NCBI GenBank assembly: GCA_945913255.1
Contig: CAMEDC010000011.1
Span: 1-62,585 of the forward strand
Source: an uncultured Lachnospiraceae bacterium
GTDB lineage: Bacteria; Bacillota; Clostridia; Lachnospirales; Lachnospiraceae
DNA length: 62,585 nucleotides
Reading direction: 5' to 3'
The number at the start of each line of letters is the position of its first letter. Position 1 is the first letter of the stretch. Both the position numbers and the translations under genes were made by a program. This document shows positions 50,890 through 59,637 of this stretch, in pieces. The notes under the pieces were generated by a model. It was not told where the DNA came from, ran no database searches, and was given only the letters and a program-made list of their open reading frames with translations.

Positions 50890-52638
50890 ATGAAAGTATC
50901 AGACTATGTAATACATTTTTTGGAGGAACATCATATAAAAGATGTGTTTTTGCTGTCGGGCGGTGGAATGATGCATTTGTTGGATTCTCTGGCAAGAAGC
51001 ACAATACGCCCATTTTATAATTTGAATGAGCAGGCAACTTCTATCTGTGCGGATGCATATGCACAATATACAAATGACTTAAGCGTATGTATGGTTACGA
51101 CAGGACCTGGGGGAACCAATGCGATAACCGGTGTGGTGTCTGCTTATCAGGATTCTACACCGATGCTGGTAATTTCCGGGCAGGTGAAGACGGCTGATTT
51201 AGCTCCGGAAGGTGTGCGTGTGTATGGAGCACAGGAAGTAAATATAACTAAAATAGTGGAGCCTGTAACAAAATATGCAGTAACAGTGAAATGTGCTGAG
51301 GAGATACGTTATCATCTGGAGAAGGCGGTATATTTGGCAACAAACGGACGAAGAGGACCTGTATGGATAGATATCCCGCTGGATGTGCAGGCAAGTGATG
51401 TAGATCCGGAGACGTTGAAACCGTATGAACCGGAAGAAGTATTTCAGGAAGAGTTTGAAGAAAAATTAAATCATATGTTGGAGAGTCTGCAAGCGGCAAA
51501 AAGACCGGTGCTGCTGCTGGGACATGGTGTTGTGGCTTCTGGAGAAATGGAAACGGCGCGCAAATTGTGCCAGCTAATGAAACTTCCCATCTTGACGACA
51601 TGGCGTGCAAAAGAACTTTTTAGGGAAGATAATCCGTTCTATTTCGGAGAACCTGGCTCCCAGGCACCGAGATATTCCAATTTCGTATTGCAACGTTCGG
51701 ATTGGCTGCTTGTCGTGGGCAGCAGACTTGACTGGTCGTTAACTGCTTTTAATGAGCCGGGATTTGCACCAAATGCGCAAAAATATATAGTTGATATTGA
51801 TAAGCCCGAAATGGATAAACTGAATATTCAGTTTGCGGAGAAGATACATAGTGACGCCGGTAGATTTTTAAAGGCTATGTATAAAAAAGTACGGGAAAGT
51901 GGGTGCCCGTTTTCAGATCAGACGGGATGGCTGAAAACATGTGGGGAATGGAAGAAGCAATACCCAATATACAATGAAAAACAGAATGTAGAGTCGACAG
52001 GAGTATGGGGGTATGACTTCGCCAAAGTATTGACTAAGCACGCAAGTGAAAAAGATGTATTTGTGGCCAGCCCTACTGGCCGAGTATGTATTGCAATGAA
52101 TCTTGGGGTTGCGTTAAGGGGAGAACAGCGGTTTGTTGCACCAAGAGGGCTTGGATCCATGGGTTATGCCCTGCCTAGTGCAATTGGTGCATGCATTGCG
52201 AGTGGATACCGCAGGACAATCTGTTTTGAGGGTGATGGCAGTTTACAGCACAATATTCAGGAATTGCAACTTATTGTGACATATCATTTGCCAATTAAGC
52301 TATTTATCTATAATAATGGCGGGTATTCTTCAATTTATGGAATGCAGGGGAATCATTTTAATTATCGACTGGCAGGATGCACTGCGGAAAGTGGAGTTGT
52401 GCTTCCATCTACTCAAAAGATTGCACAGGCATATGGCATTACATATGATTGCATAACAGACAGTACGGTACTGGAAGAAGGCGTTGCAAGGGTTCTTTCA
52501 AATGATGAAGCGATTATTTGCGAAGTAATGGGTGACATTCGGTTTGAAGAGATTCCGAGGACTCAGACAAGAGTGCATGAGGATGGAACAATCACTTCGT
52601 CTTCTATGGAAGACTTATATCCATTTATGGGAAAATAA
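50890..52638 (+). CDS. thiamine diphosphate-dependent enzyme, acetolactate synthase-like
   Basis: This 582-residue protein has three TPP-enzyme domains: N-terminal PYR with Glu in LNEQATS, middle Rossmann-like, and C-terminal PP with the TPP motif GDGSLQHNIQELQ to IYNNGG. The family includes acetolactate synthase and decarboxylases. In sugar clusters such enzymes can add a two-carbon unit to a keto-sugar (YerE-like), which would make a branched sugar; that is inference from context. The ATG at 50890 has AAGGAGG; the longer frame begins in neuC and is not used. Confidence 0.85.
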   Translation: MKVSDYVIHFLEEHHIKDVFLLSGGGMMHLLDSLARSTIRPFYNLNEQATSICADAYAQYTNDLSVCMVTTGPGGTNAITGVVSAYQDSTPMLVISGQVKTADLAPEGVRVYGAQEVNITKIVEPVTKYAVTVKCAEEIRYHLEKAVYLATNGRRGPVWIDIPLDVQASDVDPETLKPYEPEEVFQEEFEEKLNHMLESLQAAKRPVLLLGHGVVASGEMETARKLCQLMKLPILTTWRAKELFREDNPFYFGEPGSQAPRYSNFVLQRSDWLLVVGSRLDWSLTAFNEPGFAPNAQKYIVDIDKPEMDKLNIQFAEKIHSDAGRFLKAMYKKVRESGCPFSDQTGWLKTCGEWKKQYPIYNEKQNVESTGVWGYDFAKVLTKHASEKDVFVASPTGRVCIAMNLGVALRGEQRFVAPRGLGSMGYALPSAIGACIASGYRRTICFEGDGSLQHNIQELQLIVTYHLPIKLFIYNNGGYSSIYGMQGNHFNYRLAGCTAESGVVLPSTQKIAQAYGITYDCITDSTVLEEGVARVLSNDEAIICEVMGDIRFEEIPRTQTRVHEDGTITSSSMEDLYPFMGK

Positions 52639-52660
52639 AGTTGAGGGAGAAGAGTATTCG

Positions 52661-53764
52661 ATGAGTATACAGGAAATTGCAGTTAGGCAAAAGAAAGATA
52701 TATTTAGCTTTGATAAAATAGTTCTCTGGGGGGCAGGATTCCAATGTAAAGATACGGTGGAATGGATAGGAAAGGAAAATATAGCCGCCCTATTTGATAA
52801 TAATAGAGAGAAGTGGGGGAACAAAATTCAGGGATTAGAGGTGCAGTCGCCCAAGTACGAATTCAGTAAATACGTTGATAAAGATACTGCGATTATTGTT
52901 TCTTCCAATGCTTATGAATACGAAATAGCAAGCGAATTAGTTGAAAAGTATGGTGTTAAACCGGCACAACTTTTTTGCAATTCAAATGCAGTAATGGAAA
53001 AGTATCGTTTCCTTCCGCAGAAAATAAAAGAACATTGGATGCAAATTGAAAAAATAGCGGAAAGATTTAGTGACAGGGAATCGAGACAATATTATGAGAA
53101 TTATGTAAAAGCATGCTTAACAAGAGATCCTTTATACTATACAAATAATCCTAGAAGCATAGGGGTGTATGAGTATGATGCTGAGGATGTGGTCATAGGT
53201 GTTCAGGCAGGAGATGTGATAGCAGATTGTGGAGCATATATAGGTGATACAGCTAAACTCTTCTTGGAAAAAACGAACAAAAAGTGTGAAGTGTATTGCT
53301 TTGAGCCGGTATATAGTAATTATAAAGAGATGTGTGAGTGGGTTGAAAAAGAAAAGCTAAATAATGTATACCCGGTTAATAAAGGAGTTGGTGCTCAAAA
53401 GTGTAATACAAAAGTGTATTCATCAGTTGAGGATACAGCTCAGGGAAGCACAGGATATGAAAGATATTGTGGTATACAAAAAGTCGTTAGTGATATACAG
53501 GTGGATTCTTTAGATAATATGTTGGGCGAAAAAAAGTTGACATATATAAAGATGGATATCGAAGGCGCAGAAATGTCTGCACTAAGAGGGGCGAGCAATC
53601 TCATAAAGAGAGAAAAGCCACAAATGCTGATCAGCGCGTATCATAAAATTGAAGACTTATGGGAGATTCCGGAATATGTTTTAAAGCTTATACCAGAGTA
53701 TAAATTGTTTTTGGGGCACCAACCGCATGCGCCATATGAACCAGAGTTTATATTTATAGTATAA
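52661..53764 (+). CDS. FkbM family methyltransferase
   Basis: This 367-residue protein has an N-terminal Rossmann-like segment (KIVLWGAGFQCKDTVEWIG) as in nucleotide-sugar enzymes and a C-terminal FkbM methyltransferase (about 175-367, with IADCGAYIGDTAKLFLE, CFEPVYSNYKEM, YIKMDIEGAEMSALRG). FkbM enzymes O-methylate sugars or polyketides. It probably methylates a sugar made in this island. GAGGGAGAAGAGTATTCG precedes the ATG. The next gene is a broken relative. Confidence 0.85.
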   Translation: MSIQEIAVRQKKDIFSFDKIVLWGAGFQCKDTVEWIGKENIAALFDNNREKWGNKIQGLEVQSPKYEFSKYVDKDTAIIVSSNAYEYEIASELVEKYGVKPAQLFCNSNAVMEKYRFLPQKIKEHWMQIEKIAERFSDRESRQYYENYVKACLTRDPLYYTNNPRSIGVYEYDAEDVVIGVQAGDVIADCGAYIGDTAKLFLEKTNKKCEVYCFEPVYSNYKEMCEWVEKEKLNNVYPVNKGVGAQKCNTKVYSSVEDTAQGSTGYERYCGIQKVVSDIQVDSLDNMLGEKKLTYIKMDIEGAEMSALRGASNLIKREKPQMLISAYHKIEDLWEIPEYVLKLIPEYKLFLGHQPHAPYEPEFIFIV

Positions 53765-53830
53765 ATTGTTTTAATGAGTAGTTGAACCAGAAGAGTGAAA
53801 GATGTTGAGATGTTTGTGGTGTAGAACAAG

Positions 53831-54896
53831 ATGGATAGACAAGAACTGTTATCAATGCTGAAGAAGAATGTCCCATACATTAATGGGAAAAAAATATGGA
53901 TTTGGGGTACAGGACATACGGCTCAGCTTTATCAAGAAGGATTTAAGCGTGTTGATAGGTTTGAAGTGTGTGGATATTGTGACAATAATGCTGAACGTTG
54001 GGGGACAACTTTTTTGGAAAACCTGTAGTGTCGCCAAATGAATTGCAGACGTATTCAGATATTTTGGTTTTGATATGTAGTCCTCAGCACAGCGTTGTAC
54101 AAGCTGTTGGGCAGCAGCTTGATATGATGAAAGTAGAATGGTGTGGTATAGATGAAATGATTTTCAAATTATACGGAGATGAAATTATGAATTGCTACGA
54201 CTTGCTTGATGATCAATTGTCGAAAGATACATATGCGCACATTATTTATTGTCGTATGACCAATACAATGCCCGAAACGCAGTATGTAGTTGGAAATCAA
54301 TATTTTTGGCTTGAGCAATTGGACTTGCTTAGCAATGAGACTTTTATTGATTGTGGTGCTTATACTGGCGATACCGTAGAAACATACATTCGGAAGAAAA
54401 ATGGTGTGTTTAAGAAAATTGTAGCCTATGAACCAGACAAACAGAATTTTGCAGCGATGCAGTGTCGTGTTAGCAAATTAAAAAAAGAGTGGAAACTTGG
54501 GGAAGAAAGTATTGAGTTATTCTGTTGTGGTGTCGGCGAGAGTAACTGTAGGCAGTCCTTTCAAACGAATGGGACTGTCGGATCGGCTTGTTTGGATAAA
54601 AACGAAGTTACAAATGGAAATGTTGAAAATATTGATGTCATTTCGCTGGATTATGCCTACAAGGATTCATATGATTTTTTGAAAGCGGATATTGAAGGTT
54701 ATGAATACAATATGCTTTTAGGGGCTCAAAAAGTATATTTAGAAATAAACCAATTTTGACAATATGTATTTATCACAATGCTGTAGATATGTTCTCAATT
54801 ATACGTTTTATTCATAATTTGGTTTCAGAATACAAATTTGCAATTCGGCATCATAGTATGACTTTTGATGAAACTGTATTATATGCATACATATAG
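53831..54896 (+). pseudogene. frameshifted FkbM family methyltransferase
   Basis: Two frameshifts split this relative of the previous gene. Frame one runs 53831-54028 and reads KKIWIWGTGHTAQLYQ and CDNNAERWG. The frame then continues as DNFFGKPVVSPNELQ from about 54001, where TGGGGGAC (five G) would read through with six G. Frame two ends at 54759 in VYLEINQF, while the expected tail (NKPILTICIYHNAVDMFSII and on) is in a third frame to TAG at 54894. Both changes equal a single missing base in or near homopolymers, so recent inactivation, phase variation or sequencing error are all possible. Confidence 0.85.
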
Positions 54897-55049
54897 TAAA
54901 TGCCTGCTGATATCATAAATGCCCTGTTAGTACGAAGGAAGACAGATCATGAAACCGGAGAAATTGCAGCCTGCACTGACAGAGACATTTTATTCCGGTA
55001 AGGAAGGGAACCTAAGAAACCAATTTCATGATGTGAGCAAGTACGAGAA

Positions 55050-55157
55050 ACCTGCCAGGAATTCGGGCTGACGCAGGCGGAAACAGTTACTCGGATTATC
55101 AATAAATTTTCCATGTCTCGGGATGAAGGTATGAAATATATGCAGAGGTATTGGTAA
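55050..55157 (+). pseudogene. relic of the 3' end of an Rpn-family gene
   Basis: This 108-bp piece encodes TCQEFGLTQAETVTRIINKF and the following MKYMQRYW stop, the last 35 residues of an Rpn nuclease. An almost identical piece occurs at 57888-57998. It has no start and no upstream partner. The remaining stretch 54897-55583 has scattered AT-rich DNA; I see no gene in it. Confidence 0.8.
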
Positions 55158-55583
55158 TAGGGACTATGATTATAAAACTTTCGACAACGGCAAAACAGGT
55201 GGACGGAAAAATACAAACGGTTGAATGACCGCAGGGACGTTTCTTTTGGCCTGCACAGCGCCCATTGGCAGTGCTTAGGTGGATTGATATCTCAGGTGTT
55301 TTTGCTGAAAGAAAAAGTGATGTGCTGGTGAAAGAAATAGAATTAAAGATTCGTTTAGATTCGTTTTTGGGGCTTGCATGAATCGTATGCCTGTGCTATT
55401 ATATATCTAAGCAATGAATTCTAAAATCTAAGTAATAATCAATTCTGAATCGGTTCCGTTATTTATGAACGGCAATCGATATCGCGCAGTTTATGCAGAA
55501 CTCCTTGCTGAAAAAAATGAATATGGGCAGGGAGAAGGAGGATACCTCTCCGGCTCCCGGAAAGAGAGGTACTTAATTTTGCA

Positions 55584-56270
55584 TTGTTTTTGTCTGTTAT
55601 GAAGAATAAGGAAGCATATGAAAATGTGCTGAGTATCATATTGGATGAAGATAACTTGAAACTTGCGGATGTCAAGGTGGAGCAGGTCATTTTAAACAGT
55701 AGTGGAAAGCGTGCCATCCGACTGAATGCATGGGCAGTTGATGCGAAGAATCGTCAATTCAATACGGAAATGCAAAATGATGCGGGGCATGATGATTTTA
55801 GGAAACGCTCCAGATTTTACCAGGGATTACTGGACACGCCGATTTTGAAATCCGGTAAGAAGACGAAATATAAGAATCTTCCTTCGACAGTTATTATTTT
55901 TATTACGCAGGAGGACATTTTTGGAAAGGATCTTGCGCGTTATACCTTTACTGAACAATGTGAGGAAGTTCCCGGTCTGCCCCTGGGTGATGGGACAAAA
56001 AAGATTTTCCTAAACATGAAAAGCAAAAATGGCAGACCGGAGCTGGTTAGCCTGCTGCAATATATGAAGCATACTTCTATGGATAATCGGGATATCCAGG
56101 TAAAGGATAGCAGAATCGTCCGTCTGTCGGAAATTGTGGAAGAAGTGAGACAATCGGAAGAATGGGAGGCTGTTAAGATGAATATTCTTGAGATTGGCAT
56201 TGAAAAGGGAAGAGCAGAAGGGATAGAACAAGGGATAGAACAAGGGATAAAGGCCTTGGTTGAATTAAAA
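55584..56270 (+). pseudogene. Rpn family recombination-promoting nuclease, 3' end cut off by IS3
   Basis: Rpn proteins are PD-(D/E)xK nucleases often listed as transposase-like. This frame keeps LNTEMQN-type core residues (FNTEMQNDAGHDDFRKRSRFYQ is the conserved region near residues 63-84) and the repeated GIEQGIEQGIK tail, but the IS at 56271 replaces the last 40 residues, which continue at 57881. The start is also damaged: the open frame begins without ribosome site, and a possible N-terminal part (from ATG 55517) is in another frame. It is not likely to be active. Confidence 0.8.
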
Positions 56271-56415
56271 TATACCCCATAGAATGGACACGATAAGAAG
56301 AAGGGTTCCTAAAAAATGGACACACGAAGAAGGGATGAAATCCCAAATAGTGGACAATTAAGAAGGAATTTCTTCTGGTAGATGATGTATAATAAAAACA
56401 TCTACTGGAGGAAAT

Positions 56416-56859
56416 ATGAAAGAGTATACTGCAAAGCAAATCAAACAACTTGAAAAAAATCCATATGTATTTAAGGTTTCTAAACATAGATTGTACTATA
56501 CAGCTAAGTTTAAAGAAGATTTTTGGGTAAGTTATCAGGCTGGAAACACACCACGAAAAATACTAACAGACTTTGGGTTTGACATAAACATGTTTGGACA
56601 AAAGCAAATTGATTCGCTTGTTCAGCATATAAAGAAGCAAGCTTTGTCTGGGAATGGTTTCACCGAAGGTGAAAACAGACAAAGGAGAGTTCCCATGAAA
56701 GCAACATCCGAAGAGGAACTATCGTCGCCGCAATCAATAGAACGCATGCAGAATGAACTTCTGTATTTGAGGCAGGAAGTGGAGTTCTTAAAAAAATTAT
56801 TATTGCGGACAACGCAAGGAAGAAAGATTAGCCATGGAGACTTCAGAGAACAAATTTGA
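56416..56859 (+). CDS. IS3-type transposase OrfA
   Basis: The 147-residue protein is the DNA-binding part of the transposase (KEYTAKQIKQLEKNPYVFKV, then FWVSYQAGNTPRKILTDFGF), with a leucine-rich coiled C terminus (LLYLRQEVEFLKKLL). GGAGGAAATATG gives a good start. Its end overlaps the start of OrfB by 26 bases. A run of seven A at about 56789 lies before that point, but OrfB is in the +1 rather than the usual -1 frame, so separate initiation is more likely than frameshifting. Confidence 0.85.
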   Translation: MKEYTAKQIKQLEKNPYVFKVSKHRLYYTAKFKEDFWVSYQAGNTPRKILTDFGFDINMFGQKQIDSLVQHIKKQALSGNGFTEGENRQRRVPMKATSEEELSSPQSIERMQNELLYLRQEVEFLKKLLLRTTQGRKISHGDFREQI

Positions 56860-57814
56860 AATCATCCATGAGACAATAAATAAAGCGAATAATACGTTGT
56901 CAGTTAAGATGCTCTGTGAGATAGCAGGAGTATCAAGATCTGGTTATTACAATTGGGTTCATTCAGCAGATAAAAGAGATGAAAAAGAATTACAAGACAG
57001 AGATGACTTTGAACTGATATTAGAGGCATATAGTTTCAGGGGGTATGATAAAGGGGCCCAGGGAATCTATATGAGGCTCCTACATATGGATCCTCCAATC
57101 GTCATGAATGTTAAGAAAATAAGGCGATTGATGAAGAAATATGGACTTATATGTAACATTAGAAAAGCAAATCCTTACAGAAGGATGGCAAAGGCAATAA
57201 AGACAAATAATGTTGCTGATAATCTTGTGAAGCGTGAGTTTGAAAAGTATGGTCCTAGGAAGATATTACTTACGGACATTACATATATTCCATTTGACGG
57301 ACGATTCTGTTATCTATCAACAATTATAGATGCATTTACAAAACAGATTTTATCGTATGTGTTAAGTGAATCATTAGAAGTGGACTTTGTTCTGGAAACA
57401 GTCGATCTAATGATAGAAAAGCATGGAATATCTCTTACAACAGAAACCATCATACATAGTGATCAAGGTTGTCACTACACAAGCTGCAGTTTCATACAAC
57501 TTGTCAAAGATAAAGGATTAAGACAATCAATGTCCAGAAGAGGTAACTGTTGGGATAATGCCCCTCAGGAAAGCTTCTTTGGTCGTATGAAGGATCATGT
57601 AGGAGACAGAATAAAAGAATGCACAACATACAACGAGGTTCTTGCTATTATTGATGATTGGATGGATTATTATAACAATGATAGATACCAGTGGGAATTA
57701 GCCAGGCTTTCTCCCAATGAATACTATGAATACATAACAACAGGCATATATCCAATTAAGGGGAGAATTCCTTCTGAGGATATGGATGATGAAGAAGGTA
57801 AAAAAACAAAATGA
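56834..57814 (+). CDS. IS3-type transposase OrfB (DDE)
   Basis: The 326-residue protein has the HTH-like N terminus with SRSGYYNWV and the rve integrase core: Asp in LLTDITYIPF, Asp in IIHSDQGCHYTS and Glu in APQESFFGRMKDH, so the DDE triad is complete. The domain order and motifs are of the IS3 family. The start is ATG 56834 with a GGAAGAAAG site inside orfA. It looks intact, so the element may still move. Confidence 0.92.
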   Translation: METSENKFEIIHETINKANNTLSVKMLCEIAGVSRSGYYNWVHSADKRDEKELQDRDDFELILEAYSFRGYDKGAQGIYMRLLHMDPPIVMNVKKIRRLMKKYGLICNIRKANPYRRMAKAIKTNNVADNLVKREFEKYGPRKILLTDITYIPFDGRFCYLSTIIDAFTKQILSYVLSESLEVDFVLETVDLMIEKHGISLTTETIIHSDQGCHYTSCSFIQLVKDKGLRQSMSRRGNCWDNAPQESFFGRMKDHVGDRIKECTTYNEVLAIIDDWMDYYNNDRYQWELARLSPNEYYEYITTGIYPIKGRIPSEDMDDEEGKKTK

Positions 57815-57880
57815 TATAGCCATCTACTGGTTAGAAAATGAAAATCCCTTCTTCTTAATTTGTCCTTGACAAGGGGTACA

Positions 57881-57998
57881 CTTTAGAACTTGCCAGGAAT
57901 TCGGGCTGACACAGGCAGAGACAGTTGCCAGAATTATAAACAAATTTTCCATGTCTCAGGATGAAGGGATGAAATATACGCAGAGGTATTGGCAATAA
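57881..57998 (+). pseudogene. 3' end of the Rpn gene, beyond the IS
   Basis: This segment encodes TCQEFGLTQAETVARIINKF, then MKYTQRYWQ and TAA at 57996-57998, the C terminus of the Rpn gene cut at 56270. It repeats the piece at 55050-55157 almost exactly. Together they show the gene was whole before the IS arrived. Confidence 0.8.
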
Positions 57999-58088
57999 AG
58001 CGTTAAAAAGGAATTCTACATTTACTCATCAGGAATAAGTTTCTGCTCATTGCAGACTCTAACAGGAGATACTGTTTGGAGGCTGTGG

Positions 58089-59027
58089 ATGAGAAAAAGG
58101 AATTTATTCCTGATTTTTTTAGTTTGGTGTTTTGTTTTAATCCCATTGCTTTTGTCTCTTTGGACGACACAGACAGAGGGAGATGCACATTTTGTTCCGG
58201 AGTATGAGCAGATGGATCTGACTCATTTGCTGCAGAAGGATTTCCTTGAGGATACAGATTATGAGCTGCTGTTTCAGCAGACGGGATTGGCAAAGGTGGG
58301 TGTGGATCAATTATTTGAGAGTGGCAAGCAAGGTCAGCTTCTGTATTTACAGCAACGTTTTTTTGCACCGGTAGCATATGAATGCCAAAGAAGATATGTT
58401 TTCTGCCATAGTGAAACGTTAATTGGGCAATACACAAACAGTGCAAAAAACATGGCTGGAAAAGGTATGGCGGAGCGGAGTGCAGGGAATGAATGCGGAG
58501 GTGATGAGGGTGACCTGAAATCGAGAAATACGGAGGACAACTGCGCGTTTTGCCCCGCTGCTCAGGACGGTGATATCCTTGTTACCTTCAGCGGGCATCT
58601 CTTTGGATGGCGCAGCGGACATGCGGGACTTGTGATAGATGCGGATGAAGGGAAAACCCTGGAGGCTATCACCATCGGGCAGAATTCTCAGATTCGCTCG
58701 CTCAATAGCTGGCAGGATTATCCCGGATTTGTACTTCTGCGGTTGAAAGGAACAGATGAGGAAGATCGTGGGGAGATTGCAGCCTATGCGGCACAGAACC
58801 TGGTAGATATCCCTTATAATCTTCTAAGCTTTTGTGGGAGAAGCGTAGATGTGAAAAAGAACTCGTGGAACAGTACCGGTACCCACTGCGCGCATCTTGT
58901 CTGGCTTGCCTACAGGCATTTTGGATATGATTTGGACAGCGATGGCGGATATATTGTAACGCCCCGTGATTTATATGAAAGTGACCTTCTGGAACTTGTC
59001 CAGATATATGGGATTTCTCCCGAGTAA
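58089..59027 (+). CDS. membrane-anchored permuted papain-like amidase (YiiX/NlpC-P60-like)
   Basis: The 312-residue protein has a basic start and one N-terminal membrane helix (FLIFLVWCFVLIPLLLSLW, residues 6-24), so its main part faces outside. The enzyme core is at 160-312: GDILVTFSGHLFGWRSGHAGLVID has the catalytic His, and GTHCAHLVWLAYRHFG has the Cys, in the order His then Cys of the permuted papain fold. It may cut peptidoglycan peptides or amide bonds of lipids. The ATG at 58089 has GGAGG 7 bases upstream. No partner gene is adjacent. Confidence 0.8.
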   Translation: MRKRNLFLIFLVWCFVLIPLLLSLWTTQTEGDAHFVPEYEQMDLTHLLQKDFLEDTDYELLFQQTGLAKVGVDQLFESGKQGQLLYLQQRFFAPVAYECQRRYVFCHSETLIGQYTNSAKNMAGKGMAERSAGNECGGDEGDLKSRNTEDNCAFCPAAQDGDILVTFSGHLFGWRSGHAGLVIDADEGKTLEAITIGQNSQIRSLNSWQDYPGFVLLRLKGTDEEDRGEIAAYAAQNLVDIPYNLLSFCGRSVDVKKNSWNSTGTHCAHLVWLAYRHFGYDLDSDGGYIVTPRDLYESDLLELVQIYGISPE

Positions 59028-59065
59028 GTTTACTTTAGTAGCTTCCTATTCAGGCGCAGGAACAT

Positions 59066-59091
59066 AATTCTGAAATGGGAGTTTCAGAATT
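59066..59091. promoter_or_regulatory. inverted repeat between the amidase and the XRE gene
   Basis: AATTCTGAAA and TTTCAGAATT frame a 6-base loop. There is no T-run, and the place 32 bases before the next promoter fits a regulator site, but a weak terminator is also possible. Confidence 0.4.
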
Positions 59092-59122
59092 GTTAAGAAA
59101 CTCTAAATTTTCCCGATAACGC

Positions 59123-59151
59123 TTGCAAAAGAAGACGGTAAATCGTATATT
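59123..59151 (+). promoter_or_regulatory. SigA promoter of the XRE-glf operon
   Basis: TTGCAA (59123-59128), 17 bases, TATATT (59146-59151). It lies about 135 bases before the XRE gene. Confidence 0.55.
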
Positions 59152-59286
59152 ATCCATATATACTAAACGTTAGGTTCGAAATGGGGGAAAGGATGATAAG
59201 CTACAGCTTTCAATCTGAATTTGTACCGATGTACAGGTTTCCCTCGGATTGCAGCGTTGCCTTCGGCAACAGAATGGGAGGAAGAA

Positions 59287-59637
59287 ATGACGAAAGCAGA
59301 AATTTTGAAAAAGGAAATTCTGAGACAGTATCGCAGCGTCCGTCAGTTTGCTATGGAGATGAATATTCCGTACAGCACTCTGGTGACAGCATTGGAACGT
59401 GGAATTGAAGGCATGGCATACGGTACCGTGATTAAGATGTGTGATAAGCTGAGCCTGAATCCGGTAGATTTTTCTTCTCTGGAGAGAGACACGCCTCTGG
59501 GGGCCCAGCTTCTGGAAAATCGCGTGATGCAGTATTATGTGAAACTGAATCAGGAAGGACGCGATAAGGTTCTGGAACTCATGGATGATTTCGTGCAGAT
59601 TGATAAGTATAAAGCGAAGGGCAAAAAGAGCAAATGA
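59287..59637 (+). CDS. XRE-like helix-turn-helix protein
   Basis: The 116-residue protein has an N-terminal helix-turn-helix (VRQFAMEMNIPYSTLVTALERG, positions 18-39) of the XRE type and a helical C-terminal region (YYVKLNQEGRDKVLELMDDF). GGGAGGAAGAA precedes the ATG. Its stop overlaps the glf start by four bases, so the regulator and the mutase are made together. The target is unknown; it may bind the inverted repeat at 59066. Similar proteins occur in phages and in chromosomal loci. Confidence 0.8.
   Translation: MTKAEILKKEILRQYRSVRQFAMEMNIPYSTLVTALERGIEGMAYGTVIKMCDKLSLNPVDFSSLERDTPLGAQLLENRVMQYYVKLNQEGRDKVLELMDDFVQIDKYKAKGKKSK

Larger units (their letters stand above)
56271..57880 (+). 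mobile_element. IS3-type insertion sequence
   Basis: The element is about 1.6 kb and carries orfA and orfB. Its ends match: left TATACCCC..GGACA..AAGAAGAAGGG and right (complement) TGTACCCC..GGACA..AAGAAGAAGGG, an imperfect inverted repeat of about 37 bp. The right end is CA, as in the family; the left begins TA instead of TG. No clear target-site duplication is visible. The left end holds three iterations of a GGACA..AAGAAGG motif (from 56283, 56315 and 56349). It splits the Rpn gene. Confidence 0.85.

Noticed and set aside
56780..56859. Programmed -1 frameshift between orfA and orfB
   Set aside because: There is a run of seven A, but orfB is in the +1 frame relative to orfA and has its own ATG and ribosome site, so separate start is simpler.
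56265..57886. Target-site duplication of the IS
   Set aside because: The bases outside the two ends (AAAA on the left, CTTT on the right) do not repeat, so no duplication could be identified.
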